Source of the DNA: Ignavibacteriales bacterium
GTDB lineage: Bacteria; Bacteroidota; Ignavibacteria; Ignavibacteriales; Melioribacteraceae
Assembly: GCA_020635275.1 (NCBI GenBank)
Contig: JACKAA010000001.1
Coordinates: 496,001 to 560,000 of the forward strand
DNA length: 64,000 nt
Direction of reading: 5' to 3'
The notes under the pieces: generated by a model
What the model was told of the DNA's origin: nothing
What the model saw: only the letters and a program-made list of their open reading frames with translations
Database searches by the model: none
Part shown: positions 18,363 through 27,588 of the stretch, piece after piece
Numbering within the stretch: position 1 is the first letter of the stretch
Layout of the letters: each line of letters begins with the position of its first letter
Made by a program: the position numbers and the translations under genes

Positions 18363-20402
18363 ATGAAAAAAATAATAATCTTAATTAGTTTAGCTTTATT
18401 TACCTCATTATGTTTTGCTCAAGCAAAAAGAGCAATTACAGTTGAAGATTTATGGAATATGGCAAGAATTGGAAGTTTTGATGTCAATCAAAATTCAGGC
18501 AAAATTATTTTTGAGTTAACCAAATACAGCATGGATGAAAATAAAGGTAAAACTGATATTTGGATGATCAATATTGATGGTACAAATTCAAAGTTATTTA
18601 AAGAATCTGTTTCTTCACCACAATTTATTGATGGAGGCAATAAAATTTCATTCATAAAAGACAATCAGCTTTATGAATGTGGAATTGACGGGAAAAATGA
18701 AAAGCAAATTACTGATTTTTATTCCGGTGTTAGTGGAGCTGAATATTCAATTGATGAAAATTTAGTTTTATTTCCCGCAAAAGTTTATGCTGATTGTTCT
18801 ACACAAGAATGCAATAAAAAAAAAGATATAGCAAAGGAACAAGACAAAGTTAAAGCAGAAATATTTACTGAATTAATGTATAGACATTGGAATGATTGGC
18901 GCGGACCAAAAATAAGTCATTTATTTATTTACAATAAAGAGAACAATGTTTTTACAGATTTGCTTTTAAATAGTAAATATGATGCACCGCCATTAGCTTT
19001 GGGCAGTTCAAATGATTATTCATTTTCACCATTCAGTGATGAAATTGCTTTTACAATGAATGAAACTGATTTTCTTGCAACAAGCACTAATAATGATATT
19101 TTCATTATGAAACTTTCAAATGTTAGTGACAATTCAGCTGTACCTTATAAGAAAATATCAGAAAGCGAAGGAAATGATACTCAACCGGTATTTTCACCGG
19201 ATGGTAAATACATTGCTTACAATTCAATGGAAAGGGCCGGTTTTGAAGCTGATAAAAAAAGAATAATGTTATTCAATAGATTAACAGATCAAACTCAAAA
19301 TTTAACCGGCGATTATGATATTTCAGCTGAAGAATTAATTTGGTCAAAGGATTCTAAATCAATCTACTTTACCGCTGCAAATCAGATTTATAATTCAATT
19401 TATGTATTGGATTTAAACACAAAGCTAATATCAACAGTAATTGAAAAAGTTGTAGCATCTTCATTACAAATTTCAAATGATGGAAAAACCTTATTTTTTA
19501 AAAATCAAAGATCAACCTTGCCTCATGAAATTTTTGCAATAAATACAGATAAAACAAATTTTAGAAGAATTACCGATGTAAATAATAATCTTCTATCACA
19601 AATAGAAATGAATGAAGTTGAAACATTTTGGGCATCTGGTGCAGAAGATGTAAAAGTCCAATCAATATTGGTCAAACCTCCATTTTTTGATCACAACAAA
19701 AAATACCCAATGATGTTTCTCATTCACGGCGGACCTCAAGGACATTGGGAAGATGATTTTCATTATAGATGGAATTTGCAAATGTTTGCATCCAAAGGTT
19801 ATGTTGTAGTTGCTCCAAATCCTAGAGGAAGTACTGGTTATGGTCAAAAATTCACTGATCAAATTTCTCAAGATTGGGGAGGTAAACCATATATTGATTT
19901 AATGAATTCATATGATTATGCAATTCAAAATTATAAGTATATTGATAAAGAAAATACTTTTGCAGCCGGAGCTTCATACGGCGGTTATATGATAAATTGG
20001 ATTGAAGGTCACACTGACAGATTTAATGCCTTAGTTTCTCATGCCGGAGTTTTTAATTTGGAAAGTATGTACGGAACAACTGAAGAGTTATGGTTTCCAG
20101 AGTGGGAAAATGGAGGAGCACCTTGGGAAAATAGAGAATTATATCAAAAATGGTCTCCTCATATGTTTGTTGAAAATTTTAAAACTCCAATGCTTGTAGT
20201 TCACGGAGCTTTTGATTTCAGAGTTCCATTTGGCCAAGCTATGGAATTATTTACAGCCTTGCAAAAAATGAATGTAGAAAGTAAATTGTTATATTATCCT
20301 GATGAAACACATTTTGTAACCAAACCGCAAAATGCCAAATTATGGTGGAATACAATTTATGATTGGTTGGATAAAAATAAAAAAGTTGTAAATATTCCTT
20401 AA
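18363..20402 (+). CDS. Exported S9 family peptidase (prolyl-oligopeptidase / acylaminoacyl-peptidase type)
   Basis: Serine peptidase predicted to be exported: residues 1-19 form a signal peptide ending CFAQ. Residues about 25-400 form a beta-propeller with TolB/WD-like repeats (DTQPVFSPDGKYIAYNS is one blade), which gates access to the catalytic alpha/beta-hydrolase domain (about 420-679). The catalytic triad can be placed: S538 in GASYGGYM, D618 in FDFRVPFG and H650 in DETHFV. The oxyanion region HGGPQGHW is present. Family members cleave short peptides, often after proline or hydrophobic residues. A single gene with GAGAA before the ATG. Confidence 0.95.
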   Translation: MKKIIILISLALFTSLCFAQAKRAITVEDLWNMARIGSFDVNQNSGKIIFELTKYSMDENKGKTDIWMINIDGTNSKLFKESVSSPQFIDGGNKISFIKDNQLYECGIDGKNEKQITDFYSGVSGAEYSIDENLVLFPAKVYADCSTQECNKKKDIAKEQDKVKAEIFTELMYRHWNDWRGPKISHLFIYNKENNVFTDLLLNSKYDAPPLALGSSNDYSFSPFSDEIAFTMNETDFLATSTNNDIFIMKLSNVSDNSAVPYKKISESEGNDTQPVFSPDGKYIAYNSMERAGFEADKKRIMLFNRLTDQTQNLTGDYDISAEELIWSKDSKSIYFTAANQIYNSIYVLDLNTKLISTVIEKVVASSLQISNDGKTLFFKNQRSTLPHEIFAINTDKTNFRRITDVNNNLLSQIEMNEVETFWASGAEDVKVQSILVKPPFFDHNKKYPMMFLIHGGPQGHWEDDFHYRWNLQMFASKGYVVVAPNPRGSTGYGQKFTDQISQDWGGKPYIDLMNSYDYAIQNYKYIDKENTFAAGASYGGYMINWIEGHTDRFNALVSHAGVFNLESMYGTTEELWFPEWENGGAPWENRELYQKWSPHMFVENFKTPMLVVHGAFDFRVPFGQAMELFTALQKMNVESKLLYYPDETHFVTKPQNAKLWWNTIYDWLDKNKKVVNIP

Positions 20403-20428
20403 TTTTGTAATTATTTATAGGTGTGCTA

Positions 20429-20821
20429 ATGGAAGATTATAAACAAAATGCCGATATCACCGAGATTGAAGAACATGATTATATGGAAGATGCAATAACT
20501 GATCTCAGTTCTGATTATCAATCCCATGATAAGTATAACGAAGGTAAAGATTACATTGAAGAAAATTTGTGGGAGAAAGTTGAAAAGGTTGGTAAAAAAC
20601 TCTCTTTTACAAAAGATATAAAGGCTCTCTATAATTATTTTTTAGATAGCTCAATACCTTGGTATAGAAAATCAATTGTTGTTGGGGCATTGGTTTATTT
20701 TATTTTCCCAATAGACTCTATTCCCGATATAGCTCCACTGATTGGATACTTAGATGATCTTGGTGTAATAACCGCAGTAATAAAATATTTGGGAAGTGAA
20801 CTAACACAATATTATGATTAA
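20429..20821 (+). CDS. YkvA-like DUF1232 membrane protein
   Basis: The ATG at 20429 is preferred because AGGTG lies five bases upstream; a GTG two codons earlier is possible. Residues 1-60 are acidic and soluble. The C-terminal half is the DUF1232 domain: a short helix SSIPWYRKSIVVGALVYFI, then the family core FPIDSIPDIAPLIGYLDDLG and a closing helix. DUF1232 proteins are small membrane-associated proteins of unknown function. It sits 26 bases after the S9 peptidase and 57 bases before the Nudix gene, so the three may share a transcript. Confidence 0.85.
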   Translation: MEDYKQNADITEIEEHDYMEDAITDLSSDYQSHDKYNEGKDYIEENLWEKVEKVGKKLSFTKDIKALYNYFLDSSIPWYRKSIVVGALVYFIFPIDSIPDIAPLIGYLDDLGVITAVIKYLGSELTQYYD

Positions 20822-20878
20822 TAGTGTAAAGTAAAATTGCTTCTTGCATATCAACAATTTTAACTAAAAGGAATTTTA

Positions 20879-21412
20879 ATGAATTTTTCTATTAAGAAAT
20901 CTGACGTAATTTTTAAGGGTATTGTATTTGATATAAAAGTAGATCAAATTGAATATGATTCCGGGAATGCGGGAGTAAGAGAAGTTATTTTACATAACGG
21001 CGGAGCTGTTGTTGTTCCAGTTACTGACGAAGGAAAAATAATATTTGTTAAACAATACCGTTATCCTTTTAATGAATGGATGTATGAACTTCCGGCGGGC
21101 AAATTAGAAAAAGGTGAAGATCCATTTATTTGTGCAACTCGTGAATTAACAGAAGAAACCGGTTATACTTCAAATAATATTTCAAAACTTGGTAGAATTT
21201 ATACTTCACCGGGATTTTGTGATGAAATTCTTCATATTTACTTAGCAGAAAATTTAATTGAAGGAAATCACAACAGAGAAGAAGGTGAATTTGGAATGGA
21301 AGTATTTGAATTTACACTTGATGAAATAGATAAAATGATTGATGATGGAAAAATTGTTGACAGCAAATCAATAAGCGGAGTTTATTTTTATAAGAATAAA
21401 AATTCTAAATAA
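20879..21412 (+). CDS. Nudix hydrolase, ADP-ribose pyrophosphatase type
   Basis: Hydrolyses nucleoside diphosphates linked to another moiety, probably ADP-ribose to AMP and ribose-5-phosphate. The Nudix box GX5EX7REUXEEXGU is complete: it begins at GKLEKGED and ends RELTEETGY (about residues 77-99), giving the metal-binding Glu residues. The preceding VKQYRYPFNEWMYELPAG is characteristic of the ADPR-ase/YffH-like group. Length 177 is normal. AAAAGGA precedes the ATG. The 3' end overlaps the convergent murI gene by eight bases. Confidence 0.92.
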   Translation: MNFSIKKSDVIFKGIVFDIKVDQIEYDSGNAGVREVILHNGGAVVVPVTDEGKIIFVKQYRYPFNEWMYELPAGKLEKGEDPFICATRELTEETGYTSNNISKLGRIYTSPGFCDEILHIYLAENLIEGNHNREEGEFGMEVFEFTLDEIDKMIDDGKIVDSKSISGVYFYKNKNSK

Positions 21413-22232
21413 TTTTTAACTCTTCCAAGTCTATTTTATTAACATGATCAACTTCCCTGCCTAAAAATCTTTCAGCAATTTGCTTAAATTTTTTGGGCAC
21501 ATCACTCACGTAATATTGATGAGTTCCAATATTATTCGAAGTATTTTTAATTCCTCTTCCTGCTAAATATGCTTCAACTTCAACAGATGCAGCTGAACCA
21601 GAATCAATAAGCTGAACATTTTTGCCAATAACTTCTTGTATTACATTTCTCAAAATTGGATAATGCGTACAACCCAAAATTAGAGTATCAATTTTTTCCT
21701 TTTTTAATTCACTTAGATATTCTTCTGCAATTAATATTGTTGCTTTATGGTCCGTCCAACCTTCTTCTGCAAGCGGAACAAAAAGAGGGCATGCTTTTTC
21801 AAACACATTTATTGAATCATCAAGTTTTAATAATGCATTAGAGTATGCCTTATTTGAAACTGTTGCTTCAGTTCCAATTACTCCAATTTTTTTATTTTTA
21901 GTCGCCATTATTGCGGCTTTTGCTCCCGGATCAATCATGCCAACAACTGGAATTTCAAATTCTTTCCGTAAGCTTTCCAACGCAATTGAAGAAGCAGTAT
22001 TACATGCCACCACAATCATTTTTACATTTTTGCTAAGTAAAAATTTTGCATCTTGTTTTGAGTATTCAATTACAGTGGAATTAGATTTTGATCCATAAGG
22101 AACTCTGGCTGTATCACCAAAGTAAATTATATTTTCATTTGCTAAACTTGAATCTAAACTTTTTACAACTGTTAAACCTCCAATACCTGAATCAAATATT
22201 CCGATTGGATTAGAGTTATTCATAAAATTCAT
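21405..22232 (-). CDS. murI: Glutamate racemase
   Basis: Interconverts L- and D-glutamate to supply D-Glu for peptidoglycan. The two catalytic cysteines are both present: C77 in VVACNTASS and one near residue 187 in LGCTHYPIL. The N-terminal IGIFDSGIGGLTV and FGDTARVPYGSKS carry the conserved Asp, Ser, Tyr and Gly residues of the fold. Length 275 is normal. The ATG at 22232 and an in-frame ATG at 22223 are both possible starts. It begins four bases after the glnD stop, so the two are co-transcribed; the 3' end overlaps the Nudix gene on the other strand by eight bases. Confidence 0.96.
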   Translation of the reverse strand: MNFMNNSNPIGIFDSGIGGLTVVKSLDSSLANENIIYFGDTARVPYGSKSNSTVIEYSKQDAKFLLSKNVKMIVVACNTASSIALESLRKEFEIPVVGMIDPGAKAAIMATKNKKIGVIGTEATVSNKAYSNALLKLDDSINVFEKACPLFVPLAEEGWTDHKATILIAEEYLSELKKEKIDTLILGCTHYPILRNVIQEVIGKNVQLIDSGSAASVEVEAYLAGRGIKNTSNNIGTHQYYVSDVPKKFKQIAERFLGREVDHVNKIDLEELKII

Positions 22233-22236
22233 AAGA

Positions 22237-24795
22237 CTATAATATTTTTTTAATTTCTTCCGTTAATTCTGAGTTAATAAATCCGTATTCACTTTTTCTT
22301 AATTTTTCGCCATTATTTTTTTGAATGTAAAAAGCATCTAAAACACCGTCTACTTTGGTGGAAATTTTAGCGAAAGCAACTGTTAAACCTAGCTCAGCCA
22401 TTTTATGTGTAATTGAATAGAGAAGACCAATTTTATCGGGAGCGTAAATATCAATAATTGTAAACTTATCATGTTCTTCAAAATCAATTTCAATTTTATC
22501 CGGAGAAATTATTTTATTATTAATAATTCTTTTCCATTTTGATTTAACTTTTTCAAATTCCTTTTCAATATTCAGGTCACCAACAATAGATTTAGCAATA
22601 GTTTTTTCAATTGATGAATATTTATTATTGCTAATTAACTCATTGGTTCTAAAATCTGATACATTAAAACTGTCGATAATTATTCCATCTTTCCTTGTAA
22701 AGATTTTTGCGTCGTGTATATTTAGATCATTAATTGCAAGTGCACCGCAAAGCCTGGCCAATAGTTTTTCAGAATCTTTAGTTACAACTGTAATATTTGT
22801 AAATGATTCACTTTCTTTAAAGAAAACAGAAACTTTTGAACCTTTTTCAATTTCTTCAATGTGCTGATTAATTTCTTCTTGTGTAAAATGAAAAACATAA
22901 CTTAAGTTATCAACTTGATCTAAATGTTCAACCATTATATTGTCACTAGAAAAGTCCTGATCATTAATTACTGCATTAGATTTTGCACTTATTAATTCCT
23001 CTCCAGAAAGCTGTTCTTGTAACATAGATTTTGCTTTTGTGTATAATTCCTTTAAAAGTTCTGCTTTCCATTGTGTCCAAACTTTTGGATTTACAGCGGA
23101 AAGATCTGCATAACTCAATAAGTAAAGGTGATCTAAAGCTTTTATAGAAGGGAAAATGGAAATAAAATTATCTAATGTTGTAGGATCATTCAAATCACGT
23201 CTGAAAGCAATTTGCTCCATATCCAAATGATGTTTAACTAAAAACTGAACCAATAAAATTTCACTTTGTCCGTATCCTAAACTTTGCATTATGCTATTTA
23301 CAATTTCAGCTCCAATTATTTCGTGCCCTGCAATACTAATTGGCTTACCAATATCATGCAGCAAAACAGCCATATACAACAAATCTCTGGAATGCAATGA
23401 TTTAAATAATCTTGCAAGATGATTATCTTCTTCACTTAGATTTTCCAAATTTTGAAGTGCAATTAATGTATGTTCATCTGCAGTATAACAATGATAAACT
23501 CCGGGTTGAAAAAAACCATTCAAGCTTTTGAATTCAGGTAAAAGTATATCTAGAAAAGAGAACTCGTTCATTGCAAGAAGTGTTTTGCCTACATTTGAAG
23601 GCAACCTTAGCAATTCCCTAAAAAATACTGAGCTTGTTGCTTCAGGCGGATTAGTTTCTTCTATTAAATGAATACTTTCAATAATTAACGATCTTAAGTT
23701 TTGTTCAAAGCTGGCATCATTAAGTCCACGGTAATAAAATGCACGCATAATATCAGAAATGTTCAGCAATCTATCATTTTTAAATCTTAATATGTCCCCT
23801 TTAATTTCAAAATCATCATCAAGATTAATTAAAAGATAATCAGAAAGTTTTGTAGAAAATTCCTGCTTATATCTTTTGCGCATCGTTTTTGAAAAACGGT
23901 TAAGAATTGTTGACGATCTGAAATATTCATACATAAATTCTTTCCAGTCAGATTTTGGATAACCTAACTTTTCTGCTATTTGTTCCTGCTGAATAAATTC
24001 AAGTCGGTCATTTTTTCTTCCTTCAACTAAATGAAGCATATTTCTAGCACGCAAAACATTTTTATAACTATCATATAATCTTTTATAAGCTTTTCTATTT
24101 ATCACACCATTATCAAGAAGTTCTTTAATAAAAACTTCTGTTTGTGTTATTTCATCTTGGCGTGAAAGAAGTTTTTGATTTTTTATTGCATACATCCATT
24201 CAACAGCATGAATATCTCGCAAACCACCGCCGGTAAATTTAACATTAGGCTCAAGTACTTTTGGTGATCTCCCATATTTTATATACCTTGCCTCAACATC
24301 TTCAAACAATTCATAAACTAATTTTGATTTATTCGACTTTTCAATAATCTGGAATAATTTTGCATTCCATTCATCGTATAAATTTTTACTACCCAACAAG
24401 AATCTTGTTTCAAAAAATTGTGTAAACGCGTGAAGGTCTTCTTTTAAATATTTTTCAATATCAGAAAATTCTCTTACGGTGTGAGAAACTTCAATTCCGG
24501 CATCCCATAAAGTTGTGACACAATGCTGAATCTCAGACTCATGACCTTTTAAAGATGGGAAAATAAACATCAAATCAATATCAGAAAAAGGAGAAAGTTC
24601 TCTGCGGCTAAATCCACCAACAGCTGCCATTACACACGAGAAATTTTTTGGCTGAATTAATTTTATTATAAATTCTTCAACTAACAAACTGTGTTTTATG
24701 CAAAACTGATATGAATTATTAAATAGCTCTTTATTACTAAAAAGTTTTTCTCTTTCTGATAAAAATATTTCTTTATAATTTATTGAATTATCCAT
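22237..24795 (-). CDS. glnD: [Protein-PII] uridylyltransferase / uridylyl-removing enzyme
   Basis: Glutamine sensor that uridylylates and deuridylylates PII proteins to control nitrogen metabolism. Domains in order: nucleotidyltransferase (GGFSRRELSPFSDIDLMFI, about 60-78, with the G-S and D-x-D features), GlnE/helical linker, HD phosphohydrolase (VLLHDIGKPISIAGHE, about 475-490, with later H and D residues) and two C-terminal ACT domains (VTTVVTKDSEKLLARLCGAL type near 670, and FTIIDIYAPDKIGLLYSIT near 775) that bind glutamine. Length 852 is normal. No glnB or amtB is nearby; the partner here is murI, which also handles glutamate. It is separated from the upstream lyase gene by a hairpin. 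Confidence 0.93.
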   Translation of the reverse strand: MDNSINYKEIFLSEREKLFSNKELFNNSYQFCIKHSLLVEEFIIKLIQPKNFSCVMAAVGGFSRRELSPFSDIDLMFIFPSLKGHESEIQHCVTTLWDAGIEVSHTVREFSDIEKYLKEDLHAFTQFFETRFLLGSKNLYDEWNAKLFQIIEKSNKSKLVYELFEDVEARYIKYGRSPKVLEPNVKFTGGGLRDIHAVEWMYAIKNQKLLSRQDEITQTEVFIKELLDNGVINRKAYKRLYDSYKNVLRARNMLHLVEGRKNDRLEFIQQEQIAEKLGYPKSDWKEFMYEYFRSSTILNRFSKTMRKRYKQEFSTKLSDYLLINLDDDFEIKGDILRFKNDRLLNISDIMRAFYYRGLNDASFEQNLRSLIIESIHLIEETNPPEATSSVFFRELLRLPSNVGKTLLAMNEFSFLDILLPEFKSLNGFFQPGVYHCYTADEHTLIALQNLENLSEEDNHLARLFKSLHSRDLLYMAVLLHDIGKPISIAGHEIIGAEIVNSIMQSLGYGQSEILLVQFLVKHHLDMEQIAFRRDLNDPTTLDNFISIFPSIKALDHLYLLSYADLSAVNPKVWTQWKAELLKELYTKAKSMLQEQLSGEELISAKSNAVINDQDFSSDNIMVEHLDQVDNLSYVFHFTQEEINQHIEEIEKGSKVSVFFKESESFTNITVVTKDSEKLLARLCGALAINDLNIHDAKIFTRKDGIIIDSFNVSDFRTNELISNNKYSSIEKTIAKSIVGDLNIEKEFEKVKSKWKRIINNKIISPDKIEIDFEEHDKFTIIDIYAPDKIGLLYSITHKMAELGLTVAFAKISTKVDGVLDAFYIQKNNGEKLRKSEYGFINSELTEEIKKIL

Positions 24796-24830
24796 TTATG
24801 TAATTTACTTAAAACAAAGCTTAAATATAC

Positions 24831-24873
24831 AAATTCCCGCTTACCTATAAAGTGAGGTTAAACGGGAATTTTT
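24831..24873. terminator. Hairpin between the lyase gene and glnD
   Basis: Arms AAATTCCCG and CGGGAATTT pair perfectly and the stem extends inward, with one mismatch and one bulge, through CTTACCT and AGGTTAA, leaving an eight-base loop. On the minus strand it lies just after the end of the lyase gene and before glnD, so it should end the lyase transcript. The stronger T run (TTTTT) is on the plus strand side. Confidence 0.7.
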
Positions 24874-24895
24874 AATTTTAATGTATTTTATGATA

Positions 24896-26287
24896 CTAAA
24901 TTTTCTTAAATCTTGCTTGGAAGAATCTCAAATATTTGGGCTCATATATCATTTTCAGACCCTTAATTGATTTTCTTTTTTGATATACACTTGCAATTGA
25001 TTCAACTGTTACATCAATATGAGCTTGTGTATATACTCTGCGAGGGAATGTACAGCGGACTAATTCTAATTTTGGGTAATTATGTTTTCCGGTTTCTTTG
25101 TTTCTGCCTGCAGAAACAATTCCCCTTTCCATTGTTCTAACTCCTGAATCAATATAAATTTCTGCCGCTAAAGTTTGAGCAGGAAATTGATCTTGTTTTA
25201 CATGAGGTAAAAACTTTTTGGCATCCAAAAAGACAGCATGCCCGCCAATTGGTTTAACAAAAGGAATACCATATTTTGCCAATTCTTCACCAAAGTATCT
25301 TACCTGACCAACTCTGGCATGAAGATTATTATAATCCAGCATTTCTTCAATTCCCCTTGCCATAGCTTCCATGTCTCTACCGGCAAGACCGCCATATGTA
25401 TGGAGTCCTTCATAAACTACAACCATGTTTCTTGCTTCTTCGTATACTTTTTTATTTTTGGTTGCAATTATACCACCAATATTTACCATCAAATCTTTTT
25501 TAGCACTTACCCAAATTCCTTCAAAGTATGAACACATTTCGTAAAATATTTTTTCAATTGATTTAGTTTTAAATCCTTTTTCTCTTTCCTGAATAAAATA
25601 TGCATTTTCGGCAGCACGAGTTGCATCAAACCAAAGTTGAATTCCATGTTTATCACAAACCTTTTTAACTTCTTTGAGGTTTGTCATTGAGAATGGCTGT
25701 CCGCCTGCCATATTTACAGGTCCAGCCATACTTACATAAGGTATTTTTTTTGCTCCTACTTTTTTAATTAAGTCTTCTAATTTTTGAATATCAATATTTC
25801 CTTTGAATGGATGTTCACTATATGGATCATGAGCTTCATCAATAATCACATCAATAAAAGTTGCACCGGCAAGTTCTTGATGCAATTTTGTTGTTGTAAA
25901 GTACATATTCCCAGGAATAAAATCCCCGGGAGTAATTAGAATTTTTGAGATCATGTGTTCGGCGGCTCTGCCTTGATGAGTTGGTACAAAATATGGGTGT
26001 CCGTAATATTTCTTAATATTATCCCATAGATAATAGAAATTTTTACTTCCAGCGTATGCTTCATCGCCAATCATCATTCCTGCCCATTGATTGTCACTCA
26101 TGGCATTTGTTCCGCTATCAGTGAGCAGATCAATATAAACGTCTTCTGATTTTAAGAGGAAAGTGTTGTAGCCTGCTTCGCGAGCGGCCTTTTCTCTTTC
26201 AGCAAGAGTGGTCATTTTTAAAGGTTCAACAACTTTAATTTTATATGGTTCTGCCCAACTTCTTTTTGTTATTTTTTTCATAGCCAT
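24896..26287 (-). CDS. tpl: Tyrosine phenol-lyase-like beta-eliminating lyase
   Basis: PLP enzyme of the tryptophanase/tyrosine phenol-lyase family that cleaves an aromatic amino acid to phenol (or indole), pyruvate and ammonia. The PLP lysine lies in SAKKDLMVNIGG (about residue 264). Compared with Citrobacter tyrosine phenol-lyase as I recall it, the query keeps the residues linked to tyrosine: the Thr in GNMYFTTT, the Arg in MERGIVSAGRN and the Phe pair in LRFFQARF. Tryptophanases lack the MERG arginine. Length 463 is normal. An AAAAGGA site precedes the ATG at 26287. It is a single gene closed by a hairpin. Databases may label homologues tryptophanase; the tyrosine preference is inference. 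Confidence 0.82.
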   Translation of the reverse strand: MAMKKITKRSWAEPYKIKVVEPLKMTTLAEREKAAREAGYNTFLLKSEDVYIDLLTDSGTNAMSDNQWAGMMIGDEAYAGSKNFYYLWDNIKKYYGHPYFVPTHQGRAAEHMISKILITPGDFIPGNMYFTTTKLHQELAGATFIDVIIDEAHDPYSEHPFKGNIDIQKLEDLIKKVGAKKIPYVSMAGPVNMAGGQPFSMTNLKEVKKVCDKHGIQLWFDATRAAENAYFIQEREKGFKTKSIEKIFYEMCSYFEGIWVSAKKDLMVNIGGIIATKNKKVYEEARNMVVVYEGLHTYGGLAGRDMEAMARGIEEMLDYNNLHARVGQVRYFGEELAKYGIPFVKPIGGHAVFLDAKKFLPHVKQDQFPAQTLAAEIYIDSGVRTMERGIVSAGRNKETGKHNYPKLELVRCTFPRRVYTQAHIDVTVESIASVYQKRKSIKGLKMIYEPKYLRFFQARFKKI

Positions 26288-26346
26288 AATAAATTCCTTT
26301 TTTTTATTAAAAAGTTATTTTAATATCAATTTATTAATTAAGGAAT

Positions 26347-26430
26347 TTAGAGCATTGCCATATACTTGTAAAGAAGTAATCTTCTGCATTTTATAAATGC
26401 AAGATATGAAGTATGAATTAACAAAATCAT
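26347..26430 (-). other. Possible leader ORF upstream of the lyase gene
   Basis: A 27-codon frame (ATG at 26430, TAA at 26349-26347) lies on the same strand, ending 59 bases before the lyase start. It starts MILLIHTSYLAF and ends LLLYKYMAML, with three Tyr codons. A weak GGA lies nine bases before its ATG. E. coli tnaA is controlled by the tnaC leader peptide in a similar place, but no sequence likeness to TnaC is seen. In AT-rich DNA a frame of this size can arise by chance. Confidence 0.2.
26385..26401. promoter_or_regulatory. Palindrome upstream of the lyase gene, candidate operator
   Basis: TGCATTTTATAAATGCA is a 17-base near-perfect palindrome (only the central base and its neighbours break symmetry), about 100 bases before the lyase ATG. 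A second inverted repeat, AATCCA/TGGATT, lies at 26434-26450. Either could bind a dimeric regulator. Confidence 0.35.
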
Positions 26431-26476
26431 TTCAATCCAATGAATGGATTCAGATAAGAAATCACAAATATTAAAT

Positions 26477-26498
26477 AAATGAAAATTGTTTTTCATTT
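26477..26498 (-). terminator. Terminator after queF
   Basis: Perfect nine-base arms AAATGAAAA and TTTTCATTT with a four-base loop start about ten bases beyond the queF stop on the minus strand and are followed by ATTTATTT. It would end the queC-queF transcript before the lyase gene. Confidence 0.6.
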
Positions 26499-26508
26499 TA
26501 TTTTAAAA

Positions 26509-26883
26509 TTAATTTAAACTGTTGATCTCTGAATCTTTTGCATATTCAACTTCTACTACAGAAGTGATTCCACCGCGTGCATTAAATTCTGCAGTGATTT
26601 TCATATATCTTGGTTTTGTAACAGCTACAAGATCATCTAAAATTTTGTTTGTAACACTCTCATAGAAAATGCCATCATTTCTAAATGAGTTGAGATATAT
26701 TTTATATGATTTTAATTCAACACACAACTTATTTGGAATATACTCTAATATAATTTCGGCAAAATCGGGTTGACCGGTTTTAGGACAAACTGAAGTAAAT
26801 TCAGGTGCGGTATGTTCAATTAAATAATCTCTATCTTGATATTCATTTTCAAATGTTTCCAGTAATTTTCGTTTATCTTCCAT
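26509..26883 (-). CDS. queF: NADPH-dependent 7-cyano-7-deazaguanine (preQ0) reductase
   Basis: Reduces the nitrile of preQ0 to preQ1 with two NADPH in queuosine synthesis; cytoplasmic T-fold enzyme. At 124 residues it is the short, unimodular type. The catalytic Cys is in FTSVCPKTGQPDFAE, the Asp follows in the same segment, and ELKSYKIYLNSFRNDGIFYE is the QueF signature with the nicotinamide-binding residues. It follows queC by nine bases on the same strand, which confirms the pathway. Later steps (tgt, queA, queG) are not in the window. Confidence 0.97.
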   Translation of the reverse strand: MEDKRKLLETFENEYQDRDYLIEHTAPEFTSVCPKTGQPDFAEIILEYIPNKLCVELKSYKIYLNSFRNDGIFYESVTNKILDDLVAVTKPRYMKITAEFNARGGITSVVEVEYAKDSEINSLN

Positions 26884-26892
26884 TTAATATCC

Positions 26893-27588
26893 TCAATTTT
26901 TATCTAAGTAATTTGGTATTTCTTTATATGGAATTGGATCAACTACCTTTAGACTCTGAAAACCACGTAATCTTAATGCGCAGCTATCGCATACTCCGCA
27001 AGCTTCATCTTCATCACTGTAGCAAGACCATGTTAATTCTAAAGGGGCTTTAAGTTCCATTCCAAGTTTTATTATCTCTTTCTTATTTAAGTTAATTATT
27101 GGTGTTTCAATTTTTATAAAAGTTTCCGGCTTTGTACCTAAGTTGACAGTCTCTTCAAAAGATTTAAAAAACTCTGGACGACAATCGGGATAACCTGAGG
27201 AATCTTCATGAACTGCACCAATAAAAACAGCTTTTGCATTGATAATTTCTGCCCAACTTACACAGGCCGATAAAATATTTGCATTTCTGAATGGAACATA
27301 AGATGAAGGAACTTGAGTATTTTCAAAATTCGCTTTACTAATTAAAATAGATTTGTCAGTTAATGATGATCCGCCGATTTTTTGAAAATGTGTAAAATCA
27401 ATAACTAATTTTTTTTCAACTTTATAGAATTCAGCAATCTTATGAAATGATTCCAACTCCTTAGATTCAGTTCTTTGTCCGTAATTTATATGTACTAAAG
27501 CTAAATTATAATCCTTATTTGCAATTGCAGTTGTAATACAGCTATCCAATCCCCCGCTGACAGCAACCACTGCAAGATCTTTTTTCAT
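26893..27588 (-). CDS. queC: 7-cyano-7-deazaguanine (preQ0) synthase
   Basis: Converts 7-carboxy-7-deazaguanine to preQ0 with ATP and ammonia. The PP-loop motif SGGLDS lies near the N-terminus (VVAVSGGLDSCITT). The C-terminal Zn site is complete with CYSDEDEACGVCDSC. The open frame extends 15 codons upstream, but I choose the ATG at 27588, giving 231 residues, because AAGGA lies seven bases before it and the protein then starts MKKDLAVVAVSGG as homologues do. It is translationally close to queF. The upstream 176 bases were examined for a preQ1 riboswitch and none was recognised. Confidence 0.96.
   Translation of the reverse strand: MKKDLAVVAVSGGLDSCITTAIANKDYNLALVHINYGQRTESKELESFHKIAEFYKVEKKLVIDFTHFQKIGGSSLTDKSILISKANFENTQVPSSYVPFRNANILSACVSWAEIINAKAVFIGAVHEDSSGYPDCRPEFFKSFEETVNLGTKPETFIKIETPIINLNKKEIIKLGMELKAPLELTWSCYSDEDEACGVCDSCALRLRGFQSLKVVDPIPYKEIPNYLDKN

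Noticed and set aside
22628..22867. Plus-strand open frame inside glnD
   Set aside because: It is antisense to a conserved ACT-domain region and has no independent support.
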